A stretch of DNA of 64,000 bases from JAKQIM01 sp964633225. Lineage in GTDB: Bacteria; Chloroflexota; Anaerolineae; Anaerolineales; UBA4823. This document shows positions 31,319-39,839 of this stretch, one piece after another (the first letter of the stretch is position 1; every line of letters begins with the position of its first letter). The notes under the pieces were generated by a model. The model was not told where the DNA came from and made no database searches. It was given only the letters and a program-made list of their open reading frames with translations. The stretch spans positions 10,553 to 74,552 of the forward strand of contig CAZWFQ010000007.1 of the NCBI GenBank assembly GCA_964633225.1, written 5' to 3'. A program made the position numbers and the translations under genes.

Positions 31319-32176
31319 TTAGGTCTCCCTGAGCTTTGGGTTGAAGACTTCGTCCAGGCCAACATTCATCACGTACAGCGCGCCTACGATGAGGGTGATC
31401 GCCAGGCCCGGTGGGATGAACCACCACCACATCCCTAACAGCAGGGCGCCCCACATGACCGCATACTGCATCATCATTCCCAAGGAGATGGTATTGGTGG
31501 GACCGAGACCAATAAAGTCTAAGGTAGCCGCATTCAAGATGGCCCCGCCAAACTGAAGGATGAAGGTCATGATCAGGTAGGCCATCATGTTGGGTGCAAT
31601 CTCTCTGAAGATAATTTTAAATGAATTCATGCCACTCATCTTGGCAAGGTCAATGAAATCTCGGGTGCGGAGAGAGAAGGTCTGTGCCCGGATGGCACGC
31701 GCTGCCCAGGGCCAGGCGGTCAACCCGATGAAGATACATTCGGCGAAAATGCTGCGCACTTCCAGGTAGGCCGCAATGATGAGCAGCACTGCCATGGTGG
31801 GGATCACCAGGATGATGTTGGTAAGCATGTTGAGTACTTCATCCACAATCCCGCCGCGGTAGCCGGCTGTGAAGCCAACCACGACACCAATGATGGTGGC
31901 AATGCCGCCGCCGAGGATGCCTACCAGGAAGGTGGAGCGCAGGCCCAAGACAAATTGCGCAAATACATCCTGACCAAAGAATGTGGTCCCGAACCAATAT
32001 TCGCCTGAGGGGGATATGGCCCCGGTGGGGTTGGCGTAAGCAAATGGGTCATTGCGGGCCAATAACGGACCAAAGATAGCCAGGACGAGAAAAATACCGA
32101 TCACCACGAAGCCGATCCGCAGCTTCCAGTTTTTCAGCGCAAAATATAGGAACTCATTCTTCTTGGCCGTGTTCAT
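31319..32176 (-). CDS. ABC transporter permease (OppC/DppC-like)
   Basis: A 285-aa inner-membrane permease with an N-terminal helix (RIGFVVIGIFLVLAIFGPLL) preceding the typical OppC_N loop, then five further helices. The EAA-like loop that docks the ATPase is in the segment SLRTRDFIDLAKMSGMNSFKI. Start ATG 32176 overlaps the stop of the partner permease by 4 bp (ATGA), giving coupled synthesis. Its partner is the DppB-like permease encoded at 32173-33165. Confidence 0.93.
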   Translation of the reverse strand: MNTAKKNEFLYFALKNWKLRIGFVVIGIFLVLAIFGPLLARNDPFAYANPTGAISPSGEYWFGTTFFGQDVFAQFVLGLRSTFLVGILGGGIATIIGVVVGFTAGYRGGIVDEVLNMLTNIILVIPTMAVLLIIAAYLEVRSIFAECIFIGLTAWPWAARAIRAQTFSLRTRDFIDLAKMSGMNSFKIIFREIAPNMMAYLIMTFILQFGGAILNAATLDFIGLGPTNTISLGMMMQYAVMWGALLLGMWWWFIPPGLAITLIVGALYVMNVGLDEVFNPKLRET

Positions 32177-33165
32177 GCGGTTTCACCTGTCATGCCTCGC
32201 CGTGTGCGCGGGTCAACCAGGATATAGATGATATCGATCGCAAAATTGGCGATCAATACGCCAATGATAATGAACAAGAAGCATCCCTGGATGAGAAAAT
32301 AATCCTGATTTTGAATAGCCGCCAAAAGCAAGTAGCCGATTCCGGGGTATGAAAAGACCACTTCAGTCACCAGGGCCCCCGCCACGATCACACCTAATTG
32401 CAGGGCCAGGCCGGTAATTTGCGGCAAGATGCCATTTCGGAAAGCATATTTTCTTACCAATCGCTGGGGGGCGCCCAAAGCCTCGAGATAGTGCGAATAA
32501 TCGGCCTCGAGTTCATAAATGATCATGTTGCGCATGCCAATCGCCCAACCGCCAAACATCACCAGGAAGAGCGAAAAGAAGGGTAAGAACCAGTGTTGCA
32601 AAACGCTGCCGATGAATTCCAGGGAAAAACGCGGTTGTAGGTCAAAGCTGTAAGCGCCGGCAATGGGGAATAAGTCTAAGACAATGCCAAAGAGCCAGGC
32701 CAAAAAGATGCCCAGCCACATATAAGGTGTGGCGCTGAGGATATAACCGATCGGCGAAACGGTGTTGTCCAGCCATTTGGAGCGGGCGGCAAAAGCCCCA
32801 AAATTGTTCCCGGCCCACCAGCTCAATAAGATGGCAGGCAGTAAGAGAAAGAGGTCGTAGGGTACGGCGCGCAGGAGCACCTTCGTCACCGGGGTGGGGA
32901 ACAGGTATATGCTGATCCCCAGGTCGCCGCGCAAGAGTGCCCCCCAAAAGTTGAGATACTGCTGCCAGATTGGAAGATCTAGCTGAAAGGCGTGTGCGTA
33001 ATACGTGTACATCACCTCGGCTGCGTCTGCATTCACTGCGGCTCGCGATAGCATATTCTGGATGGGGTCGCCCGGCATGAAACGCGGAATCATCCAGTCA
33101 ATGGTTACGGCCAGGAAGAAAGTCAGAGCATAGATGAGGATTTTTCTCGTAAAGTACCGGTTCAC
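32173..33165 (-). CDS. ABC transporter permease (OppB/DppB-like)
   Basis: A 330-aa permease with an N-terminal helix, a long extracytoplasmic loop with FMPGDPI (family motif), and five more helices. The EAA-like loop is YSHYLEALGAPQRLV, and TEVVFSYPGIGYLL is a strong family signature. The GTG start at 33165 has GAGGAG upstream. A 97-bp gap with a strong hairpin separates it from the binding-protein gene, which usually makes the binding protein more abundant than the permease. Confidence 0.93.
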   Translation of the reverse strand: MNRYFTRKILIYALTFFLAVTIDWMIPRFMPGDPIQNMLSRAAVNADAAEVMYTYYAHAFQLDLPIWQQYLNFWGALLRGDLGISIYLFPTPVTKVLLRAVPYDLFLLLPAILLSWWAGNNFGAFAARSKWLDNTVSPIGYILSATPYMWLGIFLAWLFGIVLDLFPIAGAYSFDLQPRFSLEFIGSVLQHWFLPFFSLFLVMFGGWAIGMRNMIIYELEADYSHYLEALGAPQRLVRKYAFRNGILPQITGLALQLGVIVAGALVTEVVFSYPGIGYLLLAAIQNQDYFLIQGCFLFIIIGVLIANFAIDIIYILVDPRTRRGMTGETA

Positions 33166-33205
33166 ACGCGCTCCTCTCTGTGATGTCAGCGATGTCAGCC
33201 TTGAA

Positions 33206-33243
33206 ACACCGCCCTTCTCTCCGCTGGGAAAGAAGGGCGGTGT
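33206..33243 (-). promoter_or_regulatory. Intercistronic stem-loop after the binding-protein gene
   Basis: Positions 33206-33218 pair perfectly with 33231-33243 (13 bp, GC-rich) around a 12-nt loop, 20 bp after the stop of the binding-protein gene on the minus strand. Only a short T-run follows, so it probably acts as a leaky terminator or mRNA 3'-end stabiliser that lowers expression of the permease genes relative to the binding protein. Confidence 0.65.
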
Positions 33244-33262
33244 CTAAAACCATCGGACCTTG

Positions 33263-35095
33263 TTACGGCTGTGCAACCGGCTGCAAGTTGATGAGGGTTA
33301 ACAACCCGCCCAGCTGCCAGTAGCCCGACCAGGTTGTCGGCAATGTCGGATTGGTGCTGGTCTCGGTCGGCCAGTTCGTCCAGGTTGAGCTGCTGAACTG
33401 AGCCCACAGGCCATTATACCAGAGTGGAATGACGGGCATGTCGGTGAGCATGATCTCTTGGATCTGTGAGCAGGCATCTTTCATGCCTTCTTCGTCGGTC
33501 ACCGGCACTTTGGCCAGGGCGTCCACCAGGTCGAACAAAGCCTGGTTTTCATAGCGCCCAAAGTTGCCGCTCTGCATTTGCTCTTGGATGGGGTGGCGGA
33601 ACAGGAGGTTGTACAGCGTCCAGGGGGTGTTGCTCATCGAGGCCCAGTTGTTGAGGGTCATATCAAAGGTGCCAGACTGGAGCTCGGTGTTCCAGGCGCC
33701 GTAATCGGGGGTGGCGGCCTGGATGTTGATGCCTGCTGCCTGGCTGCTGTTGGCGATGATGTTGATAGCTTCCATCCAGTCGGTCCAACCGAAGGGGCAG
33801 GTAACTTTCAACTCGATCTTGGAGCCATCGGGGGCTTCGACGAAACCGTCGCCATCTATGTCCACATAGCCGGCTTCGGCGAGCATGGTCTTGGCCTTGT
33901 CGGTGTCGTAGTAGTAGCCCAGGCGATCGATCACTTCCTGGTCGTCAAACTTGCCCAGGGTGGGCAGCAGGCCGGATGGGCTGGCTGCAGCTACCAGTTG
34001 AGCATAGGCAATGTTGACGATGTCGGGGGTGTTGATGGCGAAGGCCAGCGCCCGGCGGAAAGCGGCGTCATTCAATGGGGCCTTGGTGGTGTTCAAGAAC
34101 AAGACAGCCGTATTGGCAGAAAGCATGTAGGGGGGCTCGGCGAAGTAGGTGTCTACATAGCCCTTCTGGGCCAGGGTGGCGATGCCAGGCAGGAAGTTGT
34201 TGCTCAGGTCAAGCTCGCCCTTGATGACCATACCCATAGCCACGTTGTTGCTGGAGGTGCGGATATCGACGATGCGGGTGGGGGCCGGCGTACCAAAGAC
34301 ATCAATGCCCCACCAGTTATCGTTGCGCACCCAGATGTTGCGGTCTTCTGCGTGGGTCTCGTACAGGTATGCGCCCGAGCCAATGGGATTCTCATTCGCG
34401 CCGACCGTGATCTGCTCTTCGGTGAAGCCTTCCCAGATGTGCATCGGGACGATGGGGATGTTGTACAGGTTGTTGGCCCATTCCTGGTAGAGTGGATCAA
34501 CAAAGGTGAAGGTCAGGTGGGTATCATCTACCGCGGTCACGCCGGTCAGGTAATTCCAGACTGGGGCAAACCACATGGCGTTGTACTTCTGGGCAAGTTC
34601 GAAGGTGAACTTGACGTCGGAGGCGGTCAGGGGCTGCCCGTCGCTCCAGGTGAGGCCTTCGCGCAGGGTGACGTTGTAGGTCAGGTCATCGGCCCATTCG
34701 CCCGCTTCAGCCAGCCAGGGGGTCAACAGGCCGGTCATTGGATCGAAGGCGAAGAGCGTTTCGTAGACAAAACCCAAGGTGCCGGTGGTGTTGGCCAGGC
34801 TGCCGGGCTGGAAGGGGTTCCAGGTGGAAGCAGGGCCCCAGGCGGAACCGCTGACGTAGAGTGTTTCGCCGCGCACATAAGATGCGGCGGCTGGCTCTGC
34901 GGCGGGCACGGGGGTCGCTTCAACGATCTGGGTCTCCCGCACGATCTGGGTTTCCCGAACTACTTGGGTTTGCACCACGATCGATTCCACCTCAACGGTC
35001 TGGATGATTGTTTCGGGGGTGGGGGTGGCGCAACCTGAAAGAACCAGGCTCGCCAAAATAATGATGCTGAGAATGGACATAATGGGCTTGCGCAT
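33263..35095 (-). CDS. Solute-binding lipoprotein of a Dpp/Opp-type ABC importer (SBP_bac_5)
   Basis: A 610-aa extracytoplasmic binding protein. A lipoprotein signal peptide ends in the lipobox LSGC, so the mature protein is anchored through its cysteine. A Val/Gln/Thr/Glu-rich spacer follows (residues about 30-65), then the SBP_bac_5 domain with TYNVTLREGLTWSDGQPLTASDVKFTFE and FRRALAFAINTPDI. The family binds peptides, nickel or oligosaccharides. The divergent LacI regulator and GH130 phosphorylase point to a beta-mannoside or related oligosaccharide here; mannooligosaccharide-binding members of this family are known in Thermotoga. First gene of the operon; its promoter overlaps a LacI-type operator. 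Confidence 0.92.
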   Translation of the reverse strand: MRKPIMSILSIIILASLVLSGCATPTPETIIQTVEVESIVVQTQVVRETQIVRETQIVEATPVPAAEPAAASYVRGETLYVSGSAWGPASTWNPFQPGSLANTTGTLGFVYETLFAFDPMTGLLTPWLAEAGEWADDLTYNVTLREGLTWSDGQPLTASDVKFTFELAQKYNAMWFAPVWNYLTGVTAVDDTHLTFTFVDPLYQEWANNLYNIPIVPMHIWEGFTEEQITVGANENPIGSGAYLYETHAEDRNIWVRNDNWWGIDVFGTPAPTRIVDIRTSSNNVAMGMVIKGELDLSNNFLPGIATLAQKGYVDTYFAEPPYMLSANTAVLFLNTTKAPLNDAAFRRALAFAINTPDIVNIAYAQLVAAASPSGLLPTLGKFDDQEVIDRLGYYYDTDKAKTMLAEAGYVDIDGDGFVEAPDGSKIELKVTCPFGWTDWMEAINIIANSSQAAGINIQAATPDYGAWNTELQSGTFDMTLNNWASMSNTPWTLYNLLFRHPIQEQMQSGNFGRYENQALFDLVDALAKVPVTDEEGMKDACSQIQEIMLTDMPVIPLWYNGLWAQFSSSTWTNWPTETSTNPTLPTTWSGYWQLGGLLTLINLQPVAQP

Positions 35096-35155
35096 ATTCT
35101 TTTCTTCTCCTTCTGATATTTGGGTGGCGTTGTCGAGCGCCTGGATAGGGACGGC

Positions 35156-35172
35156 TGGTAAAGATTTTATTA
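35156..35172. promoter_or_regulatory. LacI-type operator 1 (importer leader)
   Basis: TGGTAAAGATTTTATTA matches operator 3 at 14 of 17 positions. It lies about 20-35 bp downstream of the importer transcription start and 35 bp (centre to centre) from operator 2. Confidence 0.6.
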
Positions 35173-35190
35173 GAATTTACAGCAAAGCAT

Positions 35191-35207
35191 TAGTAAATAT
35201 TATACAA
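35191..35207. promoter_or_regulatory. LacI-type operator 2 (importer -10)
   Basis: TAGTAAATATTATACAA matches operator 3 at 14 of 17 positions and fully covers the -10 hexamer of the minus-strand importer promoter, so binding would block RNA polymerase. Confidence 0.65.
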
Positions 35208-35227
35208 AGTTTAATGCGGGGAGTCAA
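35199..35227 (-). promoter_or_regulatory. Promoter of the ABC importer operon
   Basis: On the minus strand a -35 TTGACT (35227-35222) and a perfect -10 TATAAT (35204-35199) are separated by 17 nt. Transcription would start near 35192, about 97 nt before the ATG at 35095. Confidence 0.8.
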
Positions 35228-35342
35228 GGGGCTGCTGCGGGTAGGGCTAAATATCTGCCTCCAACGATGCCGCTGGCGGCGATTTTGGGTTCTCGCGAGG
35301 GCTTTGGGGGTACGAATTTGGTTACTTTTTGTAGAACCTGGC

Positions 35343-35371
35343 TTGATAAAAATGAAAAATCGTGTTAACAT
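35343..35371 (+). promoter_or_regulatory. Promoter of the lacI-type regulator/GH130 operon
   Basis: A -35 TTGATA (35343-35348), a 17-nt spacer and a -10 TAACAT (35366-35371). Operator 3 starts ten bases downstream, so the regulator should repress its own operon. Confidence 0.55.
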
Positions 35372-35380
35372 ATGGAATTA

Positions 35381-35397
35381 TAGTAAAAATTTTACTA
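35381..35397. promoter_or_regulatory. LacI-type operator 3 (perfect palindrome)
   Basis: TAGTAAAAATTTTACTA is a perfect 8+1+8 palindrome over the transcription start of the regulator gene, 17 bp before its ATG. It defines the consensus that operators 1 and 2 follow. It has a central A instead of the CpG centre common in LacI-family operators. Its centre is 190 bp from operator 2, close to an integral number of helical turns, so looping is possible. Confidence 0.75.
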
Positions 35398-35413
35398 GAA
35401 ACGAGAAGATTGT

Positions 35414-36457
35414 ATGGCAGAAAAAGTCACCATCAGTGATATTGCTCAAATCAGCAATGTATCAATGTCCACTGTGTCGCTGGTGCTAAACAATAAGCCG
35501 GGCGTCTCAGACGAGACCAGGGCGCGTGTGCTTAAGGCGGCGGAAGATCTGAATTATCCCGTCCGCTCGGCTGCCGAGCTTGAAAAATGCAGCGCCTTGC
35601 GAACGATTGGGATGATTGTCAAGACCGATCCCGACCTCTCGCCGCAGGCCAATCCGTTCTATTCGAAAGTGGTGATGGGTATTGAAGATACCTGCCGCCG
35701 GAGTGGGATTGACCTGTTGTTTGCGACCCTGCCGGTGGATGAGAACAATTGTGCCGTGGAGGTGCCTCAACTGCTGTCCAGTACAAGTGTGGACGGCTTG
35801 TTGATGGTGGGTACATTTGTAGACGAAACTTTTAACGCCCTGATCGCCAAGTATAAAACCCCCATTGTCCTGGTGGATGGATATTCAAATACCGAAAGTT
35901 ACAGTGCCGTGGTCTCTGATAATTTCCGCGCCGCGTACCAGGCGGTTGAATACCTGATCGGCCTGGGGCACCGTCACATTGGGTTGGTGGGCGGCCAAAA
36001 AGATGGCTATCCCAGCTTGAAAGAACGCCGCAATGGTTACTTGCGCGCCCTGAAGGATAACGAAATCACCGATATTTACATTGCCAATTTCAACATCAAT
36101 AAATCCCACGGCGCCCAAGAGACGATCACACTGCTGAAAGAGCACCCTCAAATCACAGCCCTGTTTTGCGTGAACGATGACGCTGGCAGCACCGCTACCC
36201 GGGCAGTGCTGAGCATGGGAAAGCAGATACCAGATGATATTTCGATCGTAGGGTACGATGATACCTACCTGGCAGCCAATTCTCAGCCGGCCTTGACCAC
36301 GGTGCATGTAGATACCGTCGCCATGGGGCGGGCTGCGGTACGTTTGTTGGCCCTGTGCCTTGAAAACCCCGGTGCCGCGCGCATGACCTTGACCATCCAT
36401 ACCCGCCTGGTCGAGCGCGAGTCTGCTGGGCCTGTCTCTCAAAAATCTCAATATTAG
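35414..36457 (+). CDS. LacI-family transcriptional repressor
   Basis: A 347-aa regulator. The helix-turn-helix is at residues 4-25 (VTISDIAQISNVSMSTVSLVLN) with the hinge-helix region after RARVLKAAEDLNYPV. A Peripla_BP-like sugar-binding domain follows (about 60-340), with the family signatures ALFCVNDDAGSTA and SIVGYDDTYLA. It should bind the three 17-bp operators in the divergent spacer and release them on binding a sugar derived from the imported oligosaccharide. The GH130 gene follows after 15 bp. Confidence 0.95.
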   Translation: MAEKVTISDIAQISNVSMSTVSLVLNNKPGVSDETRARVLKAAEDLNYPVRSAAELEKCSALRTIGMIVKTDPDLSPQANPFYSKVVMGIEDTCRRSGIDLLFATLPVDENNCAVEVPQLLSSTSVDGLLMVGTFVDETFNALIAKYKTPIVLVDGYSNTESYSAVVSDNFRAAYQAVEYLIGLGHRHIGLVGGQKDGYPSLKERRNGYLRALKDNEITDIYIANFNINKSHGAQETITLLKEHPQITALFCVNDDAGSTATRAVLSMGKQIPDDISIVGYDDTYLAANSQPALTTVHVDTVAMGRAAVRLLALCLENPGAARMTLTIHTRLVERESAGPVSQKSQY

Positions 36458-36472
36458 GAGGTACTTCTTCTT

Positions 36473-37444
36473 ATGCAATCATCTTCTCTCCCCAATATCC
36501 CCTGGGAAGAGCGCCCTGCCAGCAGCTCTGATGTTGTTTGGCGTTACAGCGCCAACCCCATCATTCCCCGCGATCTGATCCCCTCATCGAACAGCATTTT
36601 CAACAGTGCAGTGGTTCCTTTCCAGGGCCGGTTTGCGGGTGTTTTTCGCTGTGATAACAAAAAGCGCGAGATGAACATCCACCGTGGGTTTAGTGCCAAT
36701 GGCATTGACTGGCAGATTGATCATGACCCTATTGCCTGGCAGTATGCGGATGCGGAACTTAGCCATTTTCAGTATCGTTATGACCCGCGCGTGGTCTGGG
36801 TCGAAGACCGCTATTATGTCTCTTGGTGCAATGGCTATCACGGCCCCACAATTGGCATTGGCTACACTTTCGATTTTGAAGCGTTTCACTTTTTGGAGAA
36901 TGCCCTGCTGCCGTTTAACCGCAACGGTGTGCTCTTTCCGCGCCGGATCAACGGTAAATATTACATGTTCAGCCGCCCGAGCGACAATGGGCATACTCCC
37001 TTTGGCGATATTTATCTCAGCCAAAGCCCCGATATGGTGCATTGGGGCTGCCATCGCTATGTGATGGGCACCAGGGGCGGCTGGCAGAGCACCAAGATTG
37101 GCGCCGGGCCGGTACCAATTGAAACCCCCGAAGGCTGGCTGCTGTTCTATCACGGCGTGCTGACCTCGTGCAATGGGTTTGTGTACAGCTTTGGGGCAGC
37201 GCTGCTGGACCTGGAACAGCCTTGGAAGGTGATCTATCGCAGTGCGCCCTATCTCTTATCTCCTCAAACCTACTACGAATGCGTGGGAGATGTCCCTAAC
37301 GTGGCTTTCCCCTGCGCCGCGCTGTACGATCAGCCCACCGGGCGGATTGCCATTTACTACGGCGGCGCCGACACGGTGACCGCCCTGGCGTTTACCCGCC
37401 TGGATGATGTGCTGCAATTCCTCAAAACCAATTCGGAGCTTTAA
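36473..37444 (+). CDS. GH130-family beta-mannoside phosphorylase
   Basis: A 323-aa five-bladed beta-propeller enzyme that splits beta-mannosidic linkages with inorganic phosphate to give mannose 1-phosphate. Family hallmarks are visible: RYDPRVVWVEDRYYVSW (the Asp of YDPR aligns with the proton donor), NRNGVLFPRRINGKYYMFSRP, and KIGAGPVPIETPEGWLLFYHG with the Lys and His that bind phosphate. It lacks a signal peptide, so it acts in the cytoplasm on imported oligosaccharide. Linkage preference (beta-1,4-Glc, beta-1,4-GlcNAc or beta-1,2) cannot be decided by eye. It has an AGGAGG ribosome-binding site and is co-transcribed with the repressor. Confidence 0.9.
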   Translation: MQSSSLPNIPWEERPASSSDVVWRYSANPIIPRDLIPSSNSIFNSAVVPFQGRFAGVFRCDNKKREMNIHRGFSANGIDWQIDHDPIAWQYADAELSHFQYRYDPRVVWVEDRYYVSWCNGYHGPTIGIGYTFDFEAFHFLENALLPFNRNGVLFPRRINGKYYMFSRPSDNGHTPFGDIYLSQSPDMVHWGCHRYVMGTRGGWQSTKIGAGPVPIETPEGWLLFYHGVLTSCNGFVYSFGAALLDLEQPWKVIYRSAPYLLSPQTYYECVGDVPNVAFPCAALYDQPTGRIAIYYGGADTVTALAFTRLDDVLQFLKTNSEL

Positions 37445-37448
37445 AAAA

Positions 37449-37487
37449 ACAAATCGGGTGGGATGCGCCGCATCCCACCCGATTTGT
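37449..37487. terminator. Bidirectional terminator between the GH130 gene and ahcY
   Basis: A perfect 18-bp inverted repeat (37449-37466 with 37470-37487) around a 3-nt loop. On the minus strand it is followed by a run of T (complement of the A7 at 37443-37449), so it is a strong terminator for ahcY. The plus-strand side has a weaker T-run. Confidence 0.85.
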
Positions 37488-37500
37488 TATGATTATCTGT

Positions 37501-38763
37501 TTATGTGCCCTCTTCCCATGAGTTCAGGTATTTCACCTGTTCAGGGGTCAGCACATCGAGCTGCACGCCCATAGCGTCTAGCTTCAGGCGGGCGATCTCG
37601 CGGTCAATCTCGCCGGGTACGCTGTAAACTTTCTTCTCCAGCTTGTCGGCATTCTTGACCATATACTCGGCGGCGAGCGCCTGGTTGGCAAAAGACATGT
37701 CCATCACGCTGGCGGGGTGGCCTTCGGCCGCGGCCAGGTTGATCAGGCGGCCTTCGCCCAATAGGTTAAGGCGGCGTCCGTCAGGCAGGACGTACTGGTC
37801 AACAAAGGGGCGTACCAGGCGTTTCTCTTGAGCCATCGCTTCCAGCGCAGGGATATTGATCTCTACGTTGAAGTGCCCAGAGTTGGCAATGAGCGCCCCG
37901 TCTTTCATCGCTTCGAAGTGATGCTTGTCGAGCACGTTCAAGTCACCGGTGACGGTGCAGAAGATATCGCCGATCTTGGCGGCTTCTTCCATCGGCATCA
38001 CGCGGAAGCCATCCATCACAGCTTCCAGGGCCGGCAGGGGGTCGATCTCGGTGACGATTACGTTAGAGCCCATGCCGCGGGCGCGCATCGCCAGGCCGCG
38101 GCCGCACCAACCGTAGCCCGCCACCACGAAGACCTTGCCCGCCAACAGCGTGTTGGTGGCGCGGATGATGCCGTCAAGCGTAGATTGACCGGTGCCGTAG
38201 CGGTTGTCGAAGAAGTGCTTGGTCATGGCGTCGTTGACCGCGATGACCGGGAAGTTTAGCGCGCCATCGGCAGCCATAGCCCGCAGGCGGATAACACCGG
38301 TGGTGGTTTCTTCGGTGCCGCCGATGATGTTCTTGAGCTGGTCGCGGCGGTCTTTATGCAGGGTGCTGACCAGGTCGGCGCCATCGTCCATCGTGATATG
38401 CGGGGCGTGGTCCAGGGCAGCATTGATGTGCTTGTAATAGGTGACGTTGTTCTCGCCTTTAATGGCAAAGGTGGGCACTTCGTAATAATTGACCAGCGCG
38501 GCCGCCACATCGTCTTGCGTGGAAAGGGGATTCGATGCGGTCAGCACCAGGTCCGCGCCGCCCAGATGCAGGGTGTTGACCAGGTTGGCGGTCTCGGTGG
38601 TGACGTGCAGGCAGGCCGATAAGCGCAGGCCTTTGAGCGGGCGCTCTTTGGCGAACCGCTCGCGGATCAGGCGCAGGACGGGCATTTCGTGCTCCGCCCA
38701 TTCGATGCGCCTTCGGCCGCCTTCGGCCAGCTTGGGGTCTTTGATATCAAATTTTTCGCTCAT
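37501..38763 (-). CDS. ahcY: Adenosylhomocysteinase (S-adenosyl-L-homocysteine hydrolase)
   Basis: Hydrolyses S-adenosylhomocysteine to adenosine and homocysteine using bound NAD, in the cytoplasm. The 420-aa protein has the substrate-site segment NDAMTKHFFDNRYGTGQS, the NAD-binding GYGWCGRGLA motif, and the ending DVLTPEQVKYLNSW. It is the short form, without the ~40-residue insert of many bacterial and plant enzymes. I chose ATG 38763 (MSEKFDIKD), which has GGAG five bases upstream, over an in-frame TTG at 38778. It is encoded 70 bp downstream of a PfkB-type kinase that could remove the adenosine product, the step that pulls the reversible reaction forward. Confidence 0.97.
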   Translation of the reverse strand: MSEKFDIKDPKLAEGGRRRIEWAEHEMPVLRLIRERFAKERPLKGLRLSACLHVTTETANLVNTLHLGGADLVLTASNPLSTQDDVAAALVNYYEVPTFAIKGENNVTYYKHINAALDHAPHITMDDGADLVSTLHKDRRDQLKNIIGGTEETTTGVIRLRAMAADGALNFPVIAVNDAMTKHFFDNRYGTGQSTLDGIIRATNTLLAGKVFVVAGYGWCGRGLAMRARGMGSNVIVTEIDPLPALEAVMDGFRVMPMEEAAKIGDIFCTVTGDLNVLDKHHFEAMKDGALIANSGHFNVEINIPALEAMAQEKRLVRPFVDQYVLPDGRRLNLLGEGRLINLAAAEGHPASVMDMSFANQALAAEYMVKNADKLEKKVYSVPGEIDREIARLKLDAMGVQLDVLTPEQVKYLNSWEEGT

Positions 38764-38833
38764 GGTTTCTCCATACAAACAAGTTGTGATTTCTGAGCTG
38801 AGCGTGTTTTGCGCGCCCGGCCCAGACCCGTTG

Positions 38834-39790
38834 TTAGATCAAGGCTTTCAAGAGGCCCTGATCGTCAAAATGCTCTTGGTAGCGGGCCACGTACTCTGCC
38901 CGGGTGTAGCTGTGGCTTTGCGTACCTTCTTGCTCCAGGCAGTAGGTGGCAGCCAACGCCCCCATCTGTCCGCAGGTTTGCCAATCCCAGCCGCGGCTGT
39001 AGCCAGCCAGGAACCCACCCCGGAAGGCATCGCCTACCCCGGTGGGATCGGCAATGCGTTTGGGCGGGACGACCGGCACAGATACTTCGCTGTTGTCGGC
39101 GTAGATCGATGCGCCATGCTCGCCGCGCGTCACCACCAGCAGTTTGACATGTTTCAGAATGTCTTGGGCGTTCATCCCGGTGACTTTTTGCACCAGGCTG
39201 TACTCATAATCGTTGACGAAGAGGGCGTGTGCCCCTTCAATGCCGATCTTCAAGTCGGCGGCTCCCAGGCGTACGATCTGCTGGCCGATATCATAGAGAT
39301 AGGGGATGCCCATCTCCTGGCATTCGACCACGTACTGTTTCATGGCTTCAGGGTCGTTGGGTGAGATGACAGCCAGGTCGGGGGAGGAACCTTTGATATC
39401 GCGGAAGGACAGGCGGGCGGCATAACTCATTGCCCCTGGGTAAAAGCTGGCGATCTGGGCGTTGGAGCGATCGGTATTGCAGAAGAAAGAAGCCGTGAAA
39501 ACGCCGGGCACCACCTGCATCCCCGAGGTGTCGATGCCTTTGGCCTCCAGCCAGGTGCGGTACTCTTCAAAGTCCTCGCCCACTGTGGCCATGATGTGCG
39601 GCCGCTCGCCGAGCAGTGCCAGTGTGTAGGCGATGTTGGGTGCTACGCCGCCGCGGCGCCGGGTGAGCGTCTCTACCAAGAAGGACAGGCTGATCGAATC
39701 CAGTTTCTCCGGCAGGATATGGTCCCGAAAATAGCCCGAGAAGGTCATCAAATAGTCATAGGCCACAGAGCCAGTAATTACGATATTCAT
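38834..39790 (-). CDS. PfkB-family carbohydrate kinase, probably adenosine kinase
   Basis: A 318-aa ribokinase-fold enzyme. It begins NIVITGSVAYDYLM, has the substrate-side block LTRRRGGVAPNIAYTLALLGE, and ends with the anion-hole and catalytic-base motif DPTGVGDAFRGGFLAGY, with Asp as base. The neighbour ahcY makes adenosine, and PfkB-type adenosine kinases coupled to SAH hydrolase are known, so adenosine is the likely substrate; another ribonucleoside or sugar cannot be excluded. The correct start is ATG 39790, with GGGAG four bases upstream. The open frame continues much further upstream, but it would run through the promoter and the FMN riboswitch on the other strand. Confidence 0.88.
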   Translation of the reverse strand: MNIVITGSVAYDYLMTFSGYFRDHILPEKLDSISLSFLVETLTRRRGGVAPNIAYTLALLGERPHIMATVGEDFEEYRTWLEAKGIDTSGMQVVPGVFTASFFCNTDRSNAQIASFYPGAMSYAARLSFRDIKGSSPDLAVISPNDPEAMKQYVVECQEMGIPYLYDIGQQIVRLGAADLKIGIEGAHALFVNDYEYSLVQKVTGMNAQDILKHVKLLVVTRGEHGASIYADNSEVSVPVVPPKRIADPTGVGDAFRGGFLAGYSRGWDWQTCGQMGALAATYCLEQEGTQSHSYTRAEYVARYQEHFDDQGLLKALI

Positions 39791-39812
39791 ATTCTCCCAA
39801 TCGTTTCTACAC

Positions 39813-39839
39813 AAAAAGACGCCCTCAGACGAGAGCGCC
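39813..39839 (-). terminator. Terminator-like hairpin in the leader of the kinase-ahcY operon (possible attenuator)
   Basis: Read on the minus strand, 39839-39831 pairs with 39826-39818 (9 bp, two G-U) around a 4-nt loop, followed at once by TTTTT (39817-39813). It lies between the operon promoter and the ATG at 39790. It could terminate early unless an alternative structure forms; I see no known SAH or SAM riboswitch consensus. Confidence 0.5.

Noticed and set aside
33578..35038. 486-aa plus-strand ORF antisense to the binding protein
   Set aside because: Gly/Val-rich shadow with no domain; the minus-strand gene has a signal peptide and family motifs.
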